Below are positions 1 to 42,200 of a DNA stretch of 64,000 bases, one piece after another. The position numbers were made by a program, and so were the translations under genes. The notes under the pieces were generated by a model. It did not search any database. It had not been told where the DNA came from and saw only the letters and a program-made list of their open reading frames with translations. The stretch is from the NCBI GenBank assembly GCA_026745465.1, contig JACYXH010000175.1:753501-817500 (forward strand), written 5' to 3'. Numbering within the stretch: position 1 is the stretch's first letter; every line of letters begins with the position of its first letter. The stretch comes from Lota lota. Taxonomy: Eukaryota > Chordata > Actinopteri > Gadiformes > Lotidae.

Positions 1-1317
1 AACTTTACAGTTGTAAAATGTCAAACTTTACAGGTGTCTAACGTACAGGCCGCTCCGAATAAAAGCAACAGAGGTGCCATTTATGACGCAGCGCAACGGA
101 AACAAAGCTTTGCCACACAGAAAAAAATACATTCTCACACAATAATGTAGTAAATTTAAAAGGCAATATTGGAAAGAAAACATGTTTTTCCCATTTGATA
201 ATCATTTGGCAGTTTTTTTCTCTTTCATCCCCCACCTCATAAACATGTATGAATGAATTAGTAGTGAGCATACTACCTAAATCAAAGTGTAGGTGTGCAA
301 AGTTCCACTCAAGGTAGTCAAAGGGTCATGCAAAGTAGTAATGTAATGGATGCAGAGCAGGAATTTTAAAGTCCTCCCAAACAACAAAAGTGTGAAGCAA
401 AGACATGGCAGAACTTCTGAGCTTGTCAATATACCGCTAATAATACTCAAATGAAGGACACAATATAAATCATGGGAATTTCGTTCAATTAAATCTGCTA
501 CAAACCCATTTCTGTTTAGAGGTATTAGAAGCTAACATGCTGTGTCCATGCACTACACTTAAAACAGTGCGCTGATGGCATCATGGTTGCGATGGTAGCC
601 AGATAACATGACCATGCTTTACTGTGTAACATGCAAATGTGTTTATGTTTTCTGCCCATGGAAACACTTTATGCTTTATTCCATCATTTTAAAGGTCGGT
701 TTGTTTTGATGTGTTTATCTTCATCTGCTAAGTTGCTTCTAGAAAAATATTTTGTCATACAGACAAATAACTAAAATGCACAATGATCAATTTAGACAGT
801 TACTAATTGCACTTTTAAAATTGTTGTTTTGCTTTAAGCTTTGACAAAGAAAATATAACGAAAAAGTCATTGATGTTTAAATCTTGTGTGTCCTTCATGT
901 CTCTTTTCAAATAGAGTTCAGGTCCAACCGTATGAAAGGAAAGATAATTAATTTGTGTCACAAATACAAAGGGGGTGGGGGGGGGGGGGGTATGCCCTTG
1001 TACAGTACATGAAAGCACAAACACGCTCACACTCACGAATGCACACACACATTACAGAATTTATACAACTTAACACCCAAACACCACATTATTCATAAAT
1101 CCACAGCCACAGTGGCCCTGTCTGTAGTGTACATACAGAAACCTACCATCTCTCACATTCACACCCCCCCCCCCCCCCACAATAACTACACCAACACTCA
1201 TCATTCTCTCATCCACTCTTCCACATCCTCAATTTCGTATCCAATCTTGAGATTGGCCTTTAAAAATCTCAACCCTGGTCCCGTCACACAGTCCTTGCCC
1301 AACCCCTCTCGGGGGCT
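1..1317 (-). other. wnk3 3' UTR / downstream flank
   Basis: No coding frame supported. It holds a G run (971-990, one interruption), a C run (1164-1179) and AT-rich sequence. The only exact minus-strand AATAAA I noticed is at 680-675, a plausible poly(A) signal about 640 nt beyond the stop codon; this is inference. Confidence 0.5.
675..680 (-). other. Candidate wnk3 poly(A) signal AATAAA
   Basis: TTTATT on the plus strand reads AATAAA on the transcript strand, downstream of the wnk3 stop. No cDNA evidence. Confidence 0.35.
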
Positions 1318-30139
<28,822 letters not shown>

Positions 30140-30614
30140 AGGAAAGGGCGTTCCCAGCTGCCACCTACCCTCCCTTAGTCCTCCGTCTCCAAACCTCGGT
30201 TTCTTGGCCACTCCCCGTCTCTCTCTGTTTCTGTGGTTACCCTCTGACCCTTTTCACAAGGCCTGGCATTTCCTCTCGCGCCTCAGGTCCCTCAGATTCT
30301 CCCCCTTGGTCGATGGGACGAGGCGTCCCTTGCTCCCTGTGAGTCTGTCAGTCACGCCTTGAAAGGCCCAAAGTTTGAGATGGTGAGACTAAAGACGAAG
30401 GTGTATCCTCACTTTCCCTCTCGCCATGTCCCACCTACAAACCTGACCTCATTCAGTACTTCTCATGTGCACACGCAGCAACCAGCGAGCCAGAGATGTC
30501 TTCTGACGGAATAACTCCCTGCTTCTAGCTTCCTTGTATAAAAGTGTCTTCAGGTAAACCCTGCAAGGCAAACAAAAACACACATACATATTTAGCAGGC
30601 TGGCAGAGGAATAT

Positions 30615-30741
<127 letters not shown>

Positions 30742-31565
30742 AGTTGTTGTCATTTACATCCCATATTCCAATTCCAACATCAAATAGGATTGAATGAATC
30801 TGGATACATAATACATGCATACATTGCATATATAAAAAGCTTGGTATGTAGGTGCCGTTCGCAAGATGTGTATAGAATAAAATGCAGATAAAAGATCAGG
30901 CTAAATCATTTCCAGCAATGCTGAGATGGGACAAAATGTCCAAAAATGGTCTTGTTCCACAGCGGTGATTAATCTGTGTTAATTTTTAATTGGTTGTGTG
31001 CATGGGAAGCACCCCAAGTGTCTATATATGGTAAATATTCTGATTTACTCACAAAAAGAGCAACCACGTAATCTGCTAATCACAGCCAAACAAGAGCTAA
31101 ATCTCTGTTTTGGGTTAAACCATTATGTTTCAACAGCTAACCTGCTTAAGGGTCACACAAGGCCTATTTAATGGTATTGGCCGATAAAGCTGGTCTTTAT
31201 GAGTATCATGTGACTTAGTTGTACTCAATGGGAGCATTAGTCAATAGATTGCTGCATTAGGAATATGTGACTGTGACCATTAAATATGGATGACGCACCA
31301 TGGGCCTGTTCAGCATGAATAATTCATAGGCAGATGGATCAAGGCACACCGTATGAAAGTGAATGCACAGGATAGACAGGAAAGGGCTCATAACAATAAA
31401 GCAATCCTTGTAATTATCATCAGCGGCAGGCGTTGTAGCCGACCATGTAAGCCTCCTAATGTACCATCGTCCAATTAGCGAGTTTAGACCTAATGGCATT
31501 ACTCGCTGCTGGGGCATTCTAGCACTCAGGTATCCATTGACAGTGTTAAGACCCCATGTCAATTA

Positions 31566-31697
<132 letters not shown>

Positions 31698-34133
31698 AGT
31701 GTCAATGAGTCAAACCCTTTCAGTGACATCTTCACCTGTTATCTATCTATAACCGTCAGTCAGTCCCTGGCTGTTAAATAAATCATTCTACTCCAAACCA
31801 TGCTGAAAGCTGTGACCAGAACTGCCCCAAACAGACTCCTGCCTACTGCTGACCAGCAGACAGTATTAAAGAAGCAATAAAGTGCAATGTAACCATTTAT
31901 GACGAGGCAACTGGCCTTACCAGAACCAAGTGCTTGTGCATGGCATTCAAACAACAAAAGCTATAGTGAATAAAAAACACTTCACTTGCAATATGGGAGT
32001 CTGGACTACCCTTCCAACTACCCGCCTTTATGAACAAACAAATGTCTTCCCTCAAGCTTCATAGGCTACTCTGGCACAGTGGCACTCCTCTAGTTTGCAA
32101 GACTTAACGACTGTTTCCTGTTTCCTAAACTTTGTTTGGCTGATGGCAACATCTCTGTTGGTCAGTGTCTGTAGCAATGTAGCTAATTCTTCTGTTTGTC
32201 AAATGGAGCACAAAGTAGCTTCAGAACAAGCTACACATGTCGCTACGGATACATAGAGTGCTGCATGTTCGGGTTACATAAATCGTTTCGCTAATATAGT
32301 GCTAATTGTAGACAGTAAACATTTAAAGAAGTACAATGCAACCAAGGAAACCCCAAGATGGAGTTTCCCAACGTTACCTTTCATTAAAGAAAATGTTTAA
32401 TCATGTAGGAATGCTGTTTGACACTGATCAGCAATCACCAAGCAGCATCAATTGAGCTGAGATATTTTAAGAAGATTATGATAATACTGCATCAATCCAA
32501 GTGCAGTTGGATGAGCATCTACAGGTGCACTATTTAGTGCAGAGACTGAGAATCAGCACAAACAAAGGCTCTCACTGCCTCATGCTGTGTTAAAGTATCC
32601 TCATGTACTGAAAGCAATTCAAACTTAATATTGAATCAATGCCATCCTCGGTTTCTTCCCATGTAGCTTTAAGGCCATAATGTACTTGCTCACCACCCCA
32701 CACAGCAGTCATTAACGCTGTCAACACGGCTCCTGTCAGTCAATACAGTCTCGTCTCCAGACTCAAAGAAAAGGGTGAATGTGACACGATTCCAAAAGCT
32801 GTCGCTCAAAATAAAAACACAAAAGGTTGGTGTTAAGAGTCGGCTCCATGTTGCTTGGGGAGTGGTCTGGGGTGAAATACACTTCTAGTCCAGTCACATT
32901 CCACAGTCTAAAGTAATACTCCTAGTGAGACTGAATTAAGCACAAGGCTTCTCACGTAAAGTTGTAGAGCCTCCCTGTCAACTCTGGTAACATAAAGATA
33001 ATCCCTAATTAGAATAGCACGGCCTAGACATGTACATAGGCTAATTGTATCCTGTTGCGTTATAGTCAACTGACTGAGTGTACCTGTCATAGAAATGTGG
33101 GTGCTTTGTCTTCTTGCGTACAGTTAATGAGGGGAATGCAACAAGGCCGAGGCATCTAGTTAGGGAACCTTGGTGGGCATACACAGTGGACAGAGAGGTA
33201 AAGGCTAACAGGATGTCGGGAGACAAGGGGGAAAAACAACAGGCGATATAGTGTCGATCTCCTTTCATGCCAGAGCTTATTCGCCAGTGTCCCCAGGGCA
33301 AGGAGTTCTCATGAAAGTCACATACCGGACAGAGTTATCACAGTACATCAAACACATTCAGGCCCATCACTTCTCTCTCACCAGCCCTGCACCTCTGTGA
33401 AACACACACAAACACAGCCAGTCGCTCTCTCTCTCGCTCTACATCTCTCACTCATACTCTCTTAGTCTCTATTGCTCTGTCTGTCACACTCTCTCCTACT
33501 CATATGCAAACATGCAAATATACATCAGCCTGCAGCAGACACACGCACGCGCAAACACACACACACACACACAGACACATACACAAATTAATACCATCCA
33601 ACAGGCTTTATCTTCTTCTATCTCTCAGCGCATCCAATTTCAATGAAAGAATGTCGAAGAAAATGTCCTGACACCAGCCATTTGGCCTTAACAACAGCAA
33701 CAGCGATGGCTGCCGTGCACGTTATAAACACAATGAACTGAACAGCTTCAAAATTATGATATTCTTTCTTTTGGGTAAGTGTATGAGAAGAAATATCTGC
33801 CTGTACATGCAACCTAAATTGTGATTGCGTGTCAGATTCATTGTCCATTCATTAATCTGGAGCGAATGAGAAGTGACCATCTGACACACTGTGCTCTGTG
33901 TGGCCCTGCAGGCCTGCGCTGGGGCCATTCTCCCCCGTGTTACGCTTAGCACCTGCAGCAAGCCAGGAGCCCCACCTACGCCAAATTATTTCTGAAATGG
34001 GAAGGGAAAAATCTTGCTTCGCTTGCTGCCGATAGCTGGGATGTGTGATGTGTGATGTGCTCATCAAATCGAGTCAGAGAACTCCCTCCACCTCTTGTGG
34101 AACTTTATTAATTTCCCTCCAAACATAACCAAT

Positions 34134-34134
<1 letters not shown>

Positions 34135-34168
<34 letters not shown>
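34135..34168. repeat. C34 homopolymer
   Basis: Thirty-four consecutive C residues; the exact length is likely unreliable in any assembly. Confidence 0.95.
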
Positions 34169-34171
<3 letters not shown>

Positions 34172-34297
34172 AACCAATGCTCCAACTCCTGCATTTTTCT
34201 TCATTCCTCTACCCTTCATGGGCACCCATCCACACATTAATCCCCCAGGACTAAACAGCCGCTGTAGAATTAGACAGACAGACAAAGGGGTTGGGGA

Positions 34298-34451
<154 letters not shown>

Positions 34452-35920
34452 TTGGAGGGAAATGTGCACATGCGTTCAGGCAGACAGGGTTACATTGTGA
34501 TAGAGGGGGGACACAGATTAAATAGTGTAGCCGGTATAAAAAGTATGCAGGGGGGCTCAGGCAGTGTTTTATCTGGATGTGGAGCAAGCTGACACTCAGG
34601 TTCAAACCGCAGAGAAAAAAGAGAGGAAGAGAGACAGAGAGGGAGAGTTAGTTGGGGAGGGGTAGTGGGGATGGCTACATGGAGGGTGGGAAAACTGTGT
34701 GTGAAAGAGAACAAGAGGGAGATAAAAAAAGAGGGGGTTGGCATAGACAAAAAGCGCGGTGGAGGGATTCCGCCTGATCAAATGTATGCCAGTGGAGGTG
34801 TGAATGAAAGCAGTACCTATAGCTACATTTCTGCCTGAACAAAAAACAACTGTAGTTTTAGACAGGGGGATGAGATGCAGGAATCGAATGGTTTCAGATT
34901 GGAATGGCTTGGACAAGTAGGAGGGCTGCATTGCATTAGGGACAGTTTGGCCGGGAAGGTACGGCCCTGAGCTGCTAATGGAACCACAACAGTATGAGTG
35001 AAACTGGATAGTTTTGGCAATCTTCCCCCTCTGCTGAAAGCTGTTCATTTGGTCTATCTTGTAGCCACATTAAGCTAAGACTGCTAGGTCAATGTCGATT
35101 CACAACAATTAGGGCTACAGAAAATAGGCTCTTACATTCATTCCACACAATTGAATATAAAATCAATATTGTAATGTTATCTTCTTCAGAAAAACAAAGT
35201 CTAATACCATTTTGTAATAGCCAAAATTAATAGCATATATGTTTGCAATGCAAACAAATATATGAAATCAACAAAGTAGTACAGTAATTATTTTCCAAAT
35301 TAGGCCCAACAACACCAGGAAGGATTTTCAATTTCATTTTTAGAAATCACAATAATAGCGCAACAGAAAAAGTATCGGTGACACATTCATAATATTTATC
35401 AAAACAAGCTCTTTATGATTGCAACACAACCTGCGTAAGAAGCAGCACTGCATTAGACCTTAGTTAAACATGATTTGCAATACCCTCATGCAGATCTGTG
35501 GGCACCGGCATGGCCGTGGCTACAATTATGATTAATGCAGTCTTTGTGGTTACTGCTTCCACCAATCAGCATTGCTGCCATTGGCTTCCACAGAGCGATG
35601 AAGGAGACTCAAGTAATGTAGGGAAACTGGTTGGTGGTACCATTTGGTCTGAGAAATTATAATCCATTGTTAGGCAATAACTATGCTAAAATAAATACAC
35701 AGAGGGTAAACAGCAGTAACACACGTTGATGTTAAGATTGCATAACTGTCAATGCGGACAGCTCTGATTTCCTGTAATTAGATCAATTATCCATATTATG
35801 TTTGCAAATGTAATGTACTGCATACATGTTACATGCAAACTAAAATGAAGAGCAAGGGGGAGGATAAAGGCTGTGACATAACATCACATCTGAATGAACT
35901 TTAAAGTGGTGATTCTACAC

Positions 35921-35971
35921 AATGCCACGTTACTATTCTGTTCATTTAAGCCGTTAAGAGCAAATCAGCAT
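35921..35971 (+). repeat. 51-bp exact direct repeat, copy A
   Basis: Identical over 51 bp to 36600-36650. It begins AATGCCACGTTACTATTCTG and ends AAATCAGCAT. Flanks differ on both sides. Confidence 0.95.
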
Positions 35972-36599
35972 ATAATATAGCTATAGCATATAATCTATAG
36001 CCATTGTATCAGTTAACGTAATATGCTGTTAACATCAGCAGCAGAACAGAAACAGAAACTTTACAATCAGTTTTCTCTAGCTTATTCACATTCAATTATA
36101 ACATTGTGAACATTCTGCTTCTTTTCCCACATCTTATGTCTAGAGTAGATAGTATTTAAGAACTGGTGGGGAGGCAAAAAAAGTCTAATAACACTGCTCA
36201 CTAATCAAACACATAAAGGACTGTTCTCTTCCATTTTGGCCAGCAATAGGGCTGGAAACACAACTGATATTGTGCAATCCAGGTCAAGCATGGAAGAGAG
36301 GGGTGTAGGTAGAACAGAGGGGCGAAAAAATGAAGACAGAGGAGGAATAGGAATAGGTAGAGGGAGCGTTATCTAGATAGCTGAGGGCCATTTCACTCCA
36401 TTCGTCCAGGTGCAAAGGGGAACCTTTAATCAGACAATTATTAATAAGGATCACGCAATGCAGAAGTAGTTTCCTAGCATTGGAGATCACATGAACAGCG
36501 GAGCCACTTTTATTACTTAAAATCGCCAACGCGCTGAGCGGATCACCTCTGAGCTCTCATGACTTCATAGCTAATAGAGATTAATCAAATCTGATGGAA

Positions 36600-36650
36600 A
36601 ATGCCACGTTACTATTCTGTTCATTTAAGCCGTTAAGAGCAAATCAGCAT
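36600..36650 (+). repeat. 51-bp exact direct repeat, copy B
   Basis: Second copy, 679 bp downstream of copy A, same orientation, no mismatches. Confidence 0.95.
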
Positions 36651-37134
36651 CATTAACTTGATGTAGTCATCTTTTAGTAAGCCGTACAAGAGTCAAAATG
36701 TTGTTTAATTAAGTTAACAACGTGCTACAGCAAACAACGTTGACGGAACTGCCAACAACTGATTTAATAATTGTGGTCAATTAATTGTGCATGCTTCATT
36801 ATTTACACTGCAAGTACGCAGGCTCTGTAGTCACTGGCTAGGTTACTCAGCTGACTTTAAAAACGTCAAGTGGAGACTGAAGAAAATGTACCAGCGTCGG
36901 AACAAGAACATATACATGAATGAGACAAAAACACTAATAAATGCTAAATCGGTTGCCTCGCAGGTCAATATTAATTCAGAAAGCTGTAAATATGCAATAG
37001 CTCTGCTTAGGATACAGGATAGACTCCTGTATTCGTATACCCAAAAAATAAACATAGACCCGACCCAAATTAATGTTACCTGATAAATAGCTTTACGTAA
37101 TCTAGCGGTAGAGAATAGACACGTATACGTTTAG

Positions 37135-37215
37135 TTGCTATCGGCAATGGTTATTTGCTAACGGCAATGGCTACTCAAACCATTATGAATGGTTTAAGAA
37201 GCCATTGCCGTTAGC
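37135..37215. repeat. Nested inverted repeat with a direct-repeat arm
   Basis: GCTAACGGCAATGGCT (37157-37172) is the exact inverse of 37200-37215. Inside is a 7-bp inverted pair, AAACCAT/ATGGTTT (37177-37195). The 16-bp word TTGCTAACGGCAATGG also occurs 20 bp upstream (37135-37150, one mismatch). Confidence 0.85.
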
Positions 37216-38222
37216 TATATGTGCAATCAATAACATTGGTTACATTGGAATTGGACAACAATGGCAAGCGTCTGGCTCTTAACATCATAGCTTTAAATAA
37301 CAATAAACATAACTCACCCCAATGTAACATCTTGTCGGTTATTTATTAGACGAGCAGGTCAGCCCAGATGGCGAACTCGCAGAGACCTACACATTATTTC
37401 GTTGGATAAGCGCCGAGAAGCGTTATAGCAACACAATTTACAAATGGTCTTACGTACACAATTCTTTTTACACCATCTATTTTACACTACTACCAAATAT
37501 ATAACAAACGCGTGTTTGGTCTTGTCTGTTTTATAGGCTTCTCGTGGTGCAGTCGCTTTGAAAATCCCCACTCGAGTGGCTCCTTGGTCTGCGCGCGAGT
37601 CGATGTACGTGCTCCAATTCAGACGCTGCCAGCCTTAGATTTGAGGTACTGTCCTCTGGTTCGTCGATACGGAGACTCAAATGTACACGTGTTCATTCAT
37701 ATTAGAATACAAATAAATTATGTACACAATTTACATCCTATGACTCACACACGGGGCGTTTGGGGGTTCAAGAGCTTTGAATGTGCTCGCTGTCGCCGCT
37801 TCGCTCTTTCTGTCGAATACACTTGCTAGAGCTAGACCAAATTACAACACTTATCATGGTGTAATTTTACCACAAGAGGGCAGTAGTAGACGTTGTTTAC
37901 AAGACGTCTCCGATTAAAGCTTTTCACAATCGATAACCAAACAAATGATGGATCCATACGGTATTTGATACCAATAACATAATAATATAGAATAAGATTA
38001 TAGAATAACGTGCTAAACTTCGACCGAAATAATGACAGGATAAGATTTATTTGCCTTACGCGACAAAAGTACTCATCTCTAATATCTATATCTATAACTA
38101 TCTATATCCAACTGCCTCAGCAGAATGAAGTGAATAAACCTGATCTATGTCGCCCTCTTGTGGAATCTATAACGACATTTCATCAACAAAAACAGCATGG
38201 AAAAGTACATTGACATTTTTAA

Positions 38223-38871
38223 TTTATTTCCACGACCCTTGATTACATTGAATTGATCAGCATCTGAAAACACCAGTGCAACTACACCACCCAAACCACT
38301 ACGTCAATGGTGACTACAATATACATCAAATATTTGGAATAACCAGATGTCTGATGAATACATTTTAAACATACTCAAAATAGAGAAAAGCAGGTTGCCA
38401 CAATATCATTGATAAATTATAGCATGAGGGTCAGCTTTCAAAAAATAAAAAATGTAAACATTGGGCATGGATTTGCAGTAATTGCTTCAGAAACTATTAA
38501 TGCAAAACCGAACAGTACCAATAAAAGTTTAAATAAAATAAAACAATGACCATAAAATAACAATAAGTACATATAGAGAACAGGAAACACACTGATGTAG
38601 TTGTAGTCAAAGAAGTTGCTCATCAGGACATTTATAATCGGATTATTAAATGTCTTGGGTAATATATCTTTAGTATTTTCACTGATAAGACTATTACTAG
38701 CGGCAAACGTCATGCAAGTGATTAGTTTTGCCAACAGATAAACTGACAGTTGAAGACCTGCAGAGGAACTTAACAGTTTTCACCTACTATGGCGAAACAC
38801 ACTGCAGATTCTTGTCCTGTTGCATTGGAATAATGAAATATCTGAACCTCCCAATCGCCAATGGTTTTATT
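38223..38871 (-). other. Candidate fam3a poly(A) signals
   Basis: Minus-strand AATAAA hexamers occur at 38871-38866 and 38228-38223, about 330 and 970 nt beyond the fam3a stop codon. Either could end the transcript; there is no cDNA evidence. The sequence between carries no supported gene. Confidence 0.35.
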
Positions 38872-39201
38872 CTATTAAACTTTTTCTATATGCACCCCAA
38901 CTACATTTTGCCCAAAGTTGCAGCAGGAACGCCTCTTGTCTTCACATCTTTGAATGCTTGAAATTGTAATCCATCAAGACACATCCAAGGTTAAGTGTCT
39001 GATATGGGCAAAAATACAAAATACGAGTTGGTCTAAGTGGATGATAGTTGAAATATTCAAAGCCTTTGATTGGCCAGTGAGGTCTATCAGACACGGTTCA
39101 CAGTGAAAGATCAGGGGCTCATGATTAGCACGTCAGCTGCTGCAGACATTCTTTGTACCGGACTTGCTCAGAAGAAAAGGAAGAAGCCTTCTAGACAGGA
39201 G

Positions 39202-42200
39202 CTAGCTCTCCAGGGGTGCGCGCAGGGGTATGCAGCCGTCCATCTCTAGAGACTCTGGCCAGCCCTCGTACTTGTTGCTGCCTTTACTGTTCTTCATACG
39301 CTGGTGAGAAGAAAAGACAACGATAATATATACACACACACATCTATATATATCAGTGCTACAACTGGTCAAGCTTGACTTTCTTTTGTTAAAAGGACAA
39401 TATATTTAACAGCAATTTGCTTTTAGCCTTCAAATATTTGATTGTGACACTTAGTATTAATTGACAGATAGGCAAAACATTCCAATCACTAATAACTAAG
39501 GGAGCTCGGAAGGGTTAGCCATCGATCGTTATCAGCCGATATTTATTCTAAATAGTTTGATCTCTATAAAGCCAGATCAGAAGAGCTGATTAGATGATGC
39601 AAAACACGCACAACAATTTCCCTACGCGCTGCTAAAATGGCTTCACCGGTCTGTTTAATATTTTGCACATGTTGCCTGCCAATAAGTATCAGTTGGGAAT
39701 TCATAATGCTTTCTCATCTCTTAATTTTAATAGTAATGCTTTTTTTAAGCTAGTACCATCGTTGTGTATAAGTGTTATAATGAGCGAGAGAGGAAATGTG
39801 CCACACATATTTTACACCCATTTTCTGTCAAATACTCTTATTTAAGTGACAGTGACAAATTGCATAGAATTGATTTTGGATTCGTTAATATATTATTAAT
39901 ATTCATATTGTATTTACTGCTGTTAGTTGTTTCCGTGTATTGACCGTGTATTGACCTATGTTTGTTGGGATCAATCAAGTTGTCTGAATTGAATATACAA
40001 TGGTGTTAAAGAATAGTTAAATAAATGAATAATGATACATGATAAATACTGTTTCAAATAGACCCCGTGATCAGTATCTGCCACTACTTCTAGAAATCGA
40101 TGATCGGCCCAAATATTCCTTATCGGAACACCCTTAGTGATGACCATGTACCTGCTCGAAGGGACTTTTATTCTCGATACCCTTGGCGCCAACAAACACC
40201 CAGCTGTCTCTAAAGGCCAGCTCCTTCGCAGCCGTGCTGCCCAGCTCCTCAAACAGTCGTCGGGCTTCATCGTTCATTCTGCAATGGAGAAATCGGTAAA
40301 GTAAATACACACTTGCAACAGTAAACGTCTGTTGTGAATACAAGCTCTTCGAGCCAAGTTGTAACCAATCAATTCAGTTATTCCAGGAGTTCTGCAGGGT
40401 TTATTATCTGACGTTTGGGTACTTGTGCTAGATCTCTTTAAAAACTTGATTATATTAAAATAGTTCAAATAAAGCTTATTTTACAAAATAGCTTCTGAAC
40501 AGATATGTGCTTAATATTAGAAAATAAATAGGTTTTGATCATGAATTTTCTACAGCAACAACAATTCTGTCTTGACTTGTTAACCATTATCATCTATGTT
40601 GCAGTGTGAAGTTGTGCTATGAGAACAATATCCGGGCATAACACAGCAACTAGCTGCTCATGGAGCTTATTTTGGCTAACCTGACGTCTTATCAATTTCA
40701 AATGAGCATCTCTTAGTGGCGACAAACAACTTTATATGGTCATATCCAAAACTCCAATGGCGTTTTTTTCCATTAGCACTTTTGGCCGTGCTGTACCGTA
40801 CTGCGCTGATTTGCGTTTCCACTACCAGTTTAAACGCGCTGTGCCGAGCCGCACCCGAGATGAACCACCTGAGGTTGAGCCAAAGTGAGCCTGACCCGCC
40901 TCCAAGTGGGCGCCGCTGACGTCAGCCCTGGTTGCTGTTCGGAGCGAGAAGTTGTCTCTCAAATTGTAGGAATATAGACCTATAAATATACAATAAACTG
41001 TGCGTTCTTGTGTATGAGATACAGCGCCATGCACAAAGAGTATGGCTAGAATTCTCAACAGCTTGATTCTTTATTATTAGTTTGTTCCTCATTGAAAGCT
41101 CATTGAAAAAGGACAGATTTCGTTCAGATTAGTCTTGGTCTAAAGACTGGACATTGGACAATATTTCACACTATTTGATCACTGGTATCGATATTCAACA
41201 CATTGTTTTTCCTAATATCAAGGCAATATCATATTTCCCCGAGTGTGGCACTTGGGGAAATATGTGTGAAACATTGACCAATGTGTAAACAGGACTAATC
41301 TGAAATAAATCAGCTCTCAAGGAGTCATTATGAAGCAAAAAAGGTGTAACATTGAACGTCAAACTGAATTCATTATCGCAGATATCATTGTGTCGCCGTT
41401 CGTCTGAAACAACCCAAATATATTAAATGTATCTTAAACGAATCAATCAGATTTTACGGCAGGCTATAATAGATAACAATACAGGCAATAAAAGTGTGCA
41501 TGTTGTTGTGTCATCAGTTCAGTTAAAGACACACCTTCAAGCGGGAAGCCCAGTTGTAATGGAGTATAGTAGGATAGTATAGTGGAAAAACGCCACAAGG
41601 CATATCGTTTTGTTTGGTTGCCAGGTTGAGGACAATGAATGAACACGAATGCGAGATGAGCAGAGCGTAACATTATATTTTGAAAAGAGCACAATTATTA
41701 TATTTTGACAATGACAAGCAAACCAAGTCCTACACTGTAAATTGATCAGCTAATGTATATGTTTGCAATCGATTTAATGCTTGCAAATTATAAACCAGCT
41801 CATGGCATCCGTCTAAAAATCCTTCTTGGCTCTAAGCTGACTGTCTTTCAAATGCAAGATCCAATATATAACCATGATGTAGCACGGCTCTGGTCATAAC
41901 GTTTTCAAAAGAGGACGAGGCGTTTTAGGTCGAGTAGAATCTAGTACAATCTCAGTTGATCCAGTTAATTTGCTCCTGGATACCTTCTGAACCTTTTTTT
42001 TTTCATCCATAATTGTTTTTTTGTTGTCCATGTCCCTTTAGGGGCTCCGTACTTAAAGAGAGAGGGAGGGAAGAGTGAGCATCTTGGACTTACTTAGTGG
42101 CAGCATCATCAAAGGACGCCACAAACACGAGAGTTCCTTCATGGAGTGGTCGGATGAATTTCAGCAGGTCAGAGACATCTGAAAACAACAGATAGAGCAT

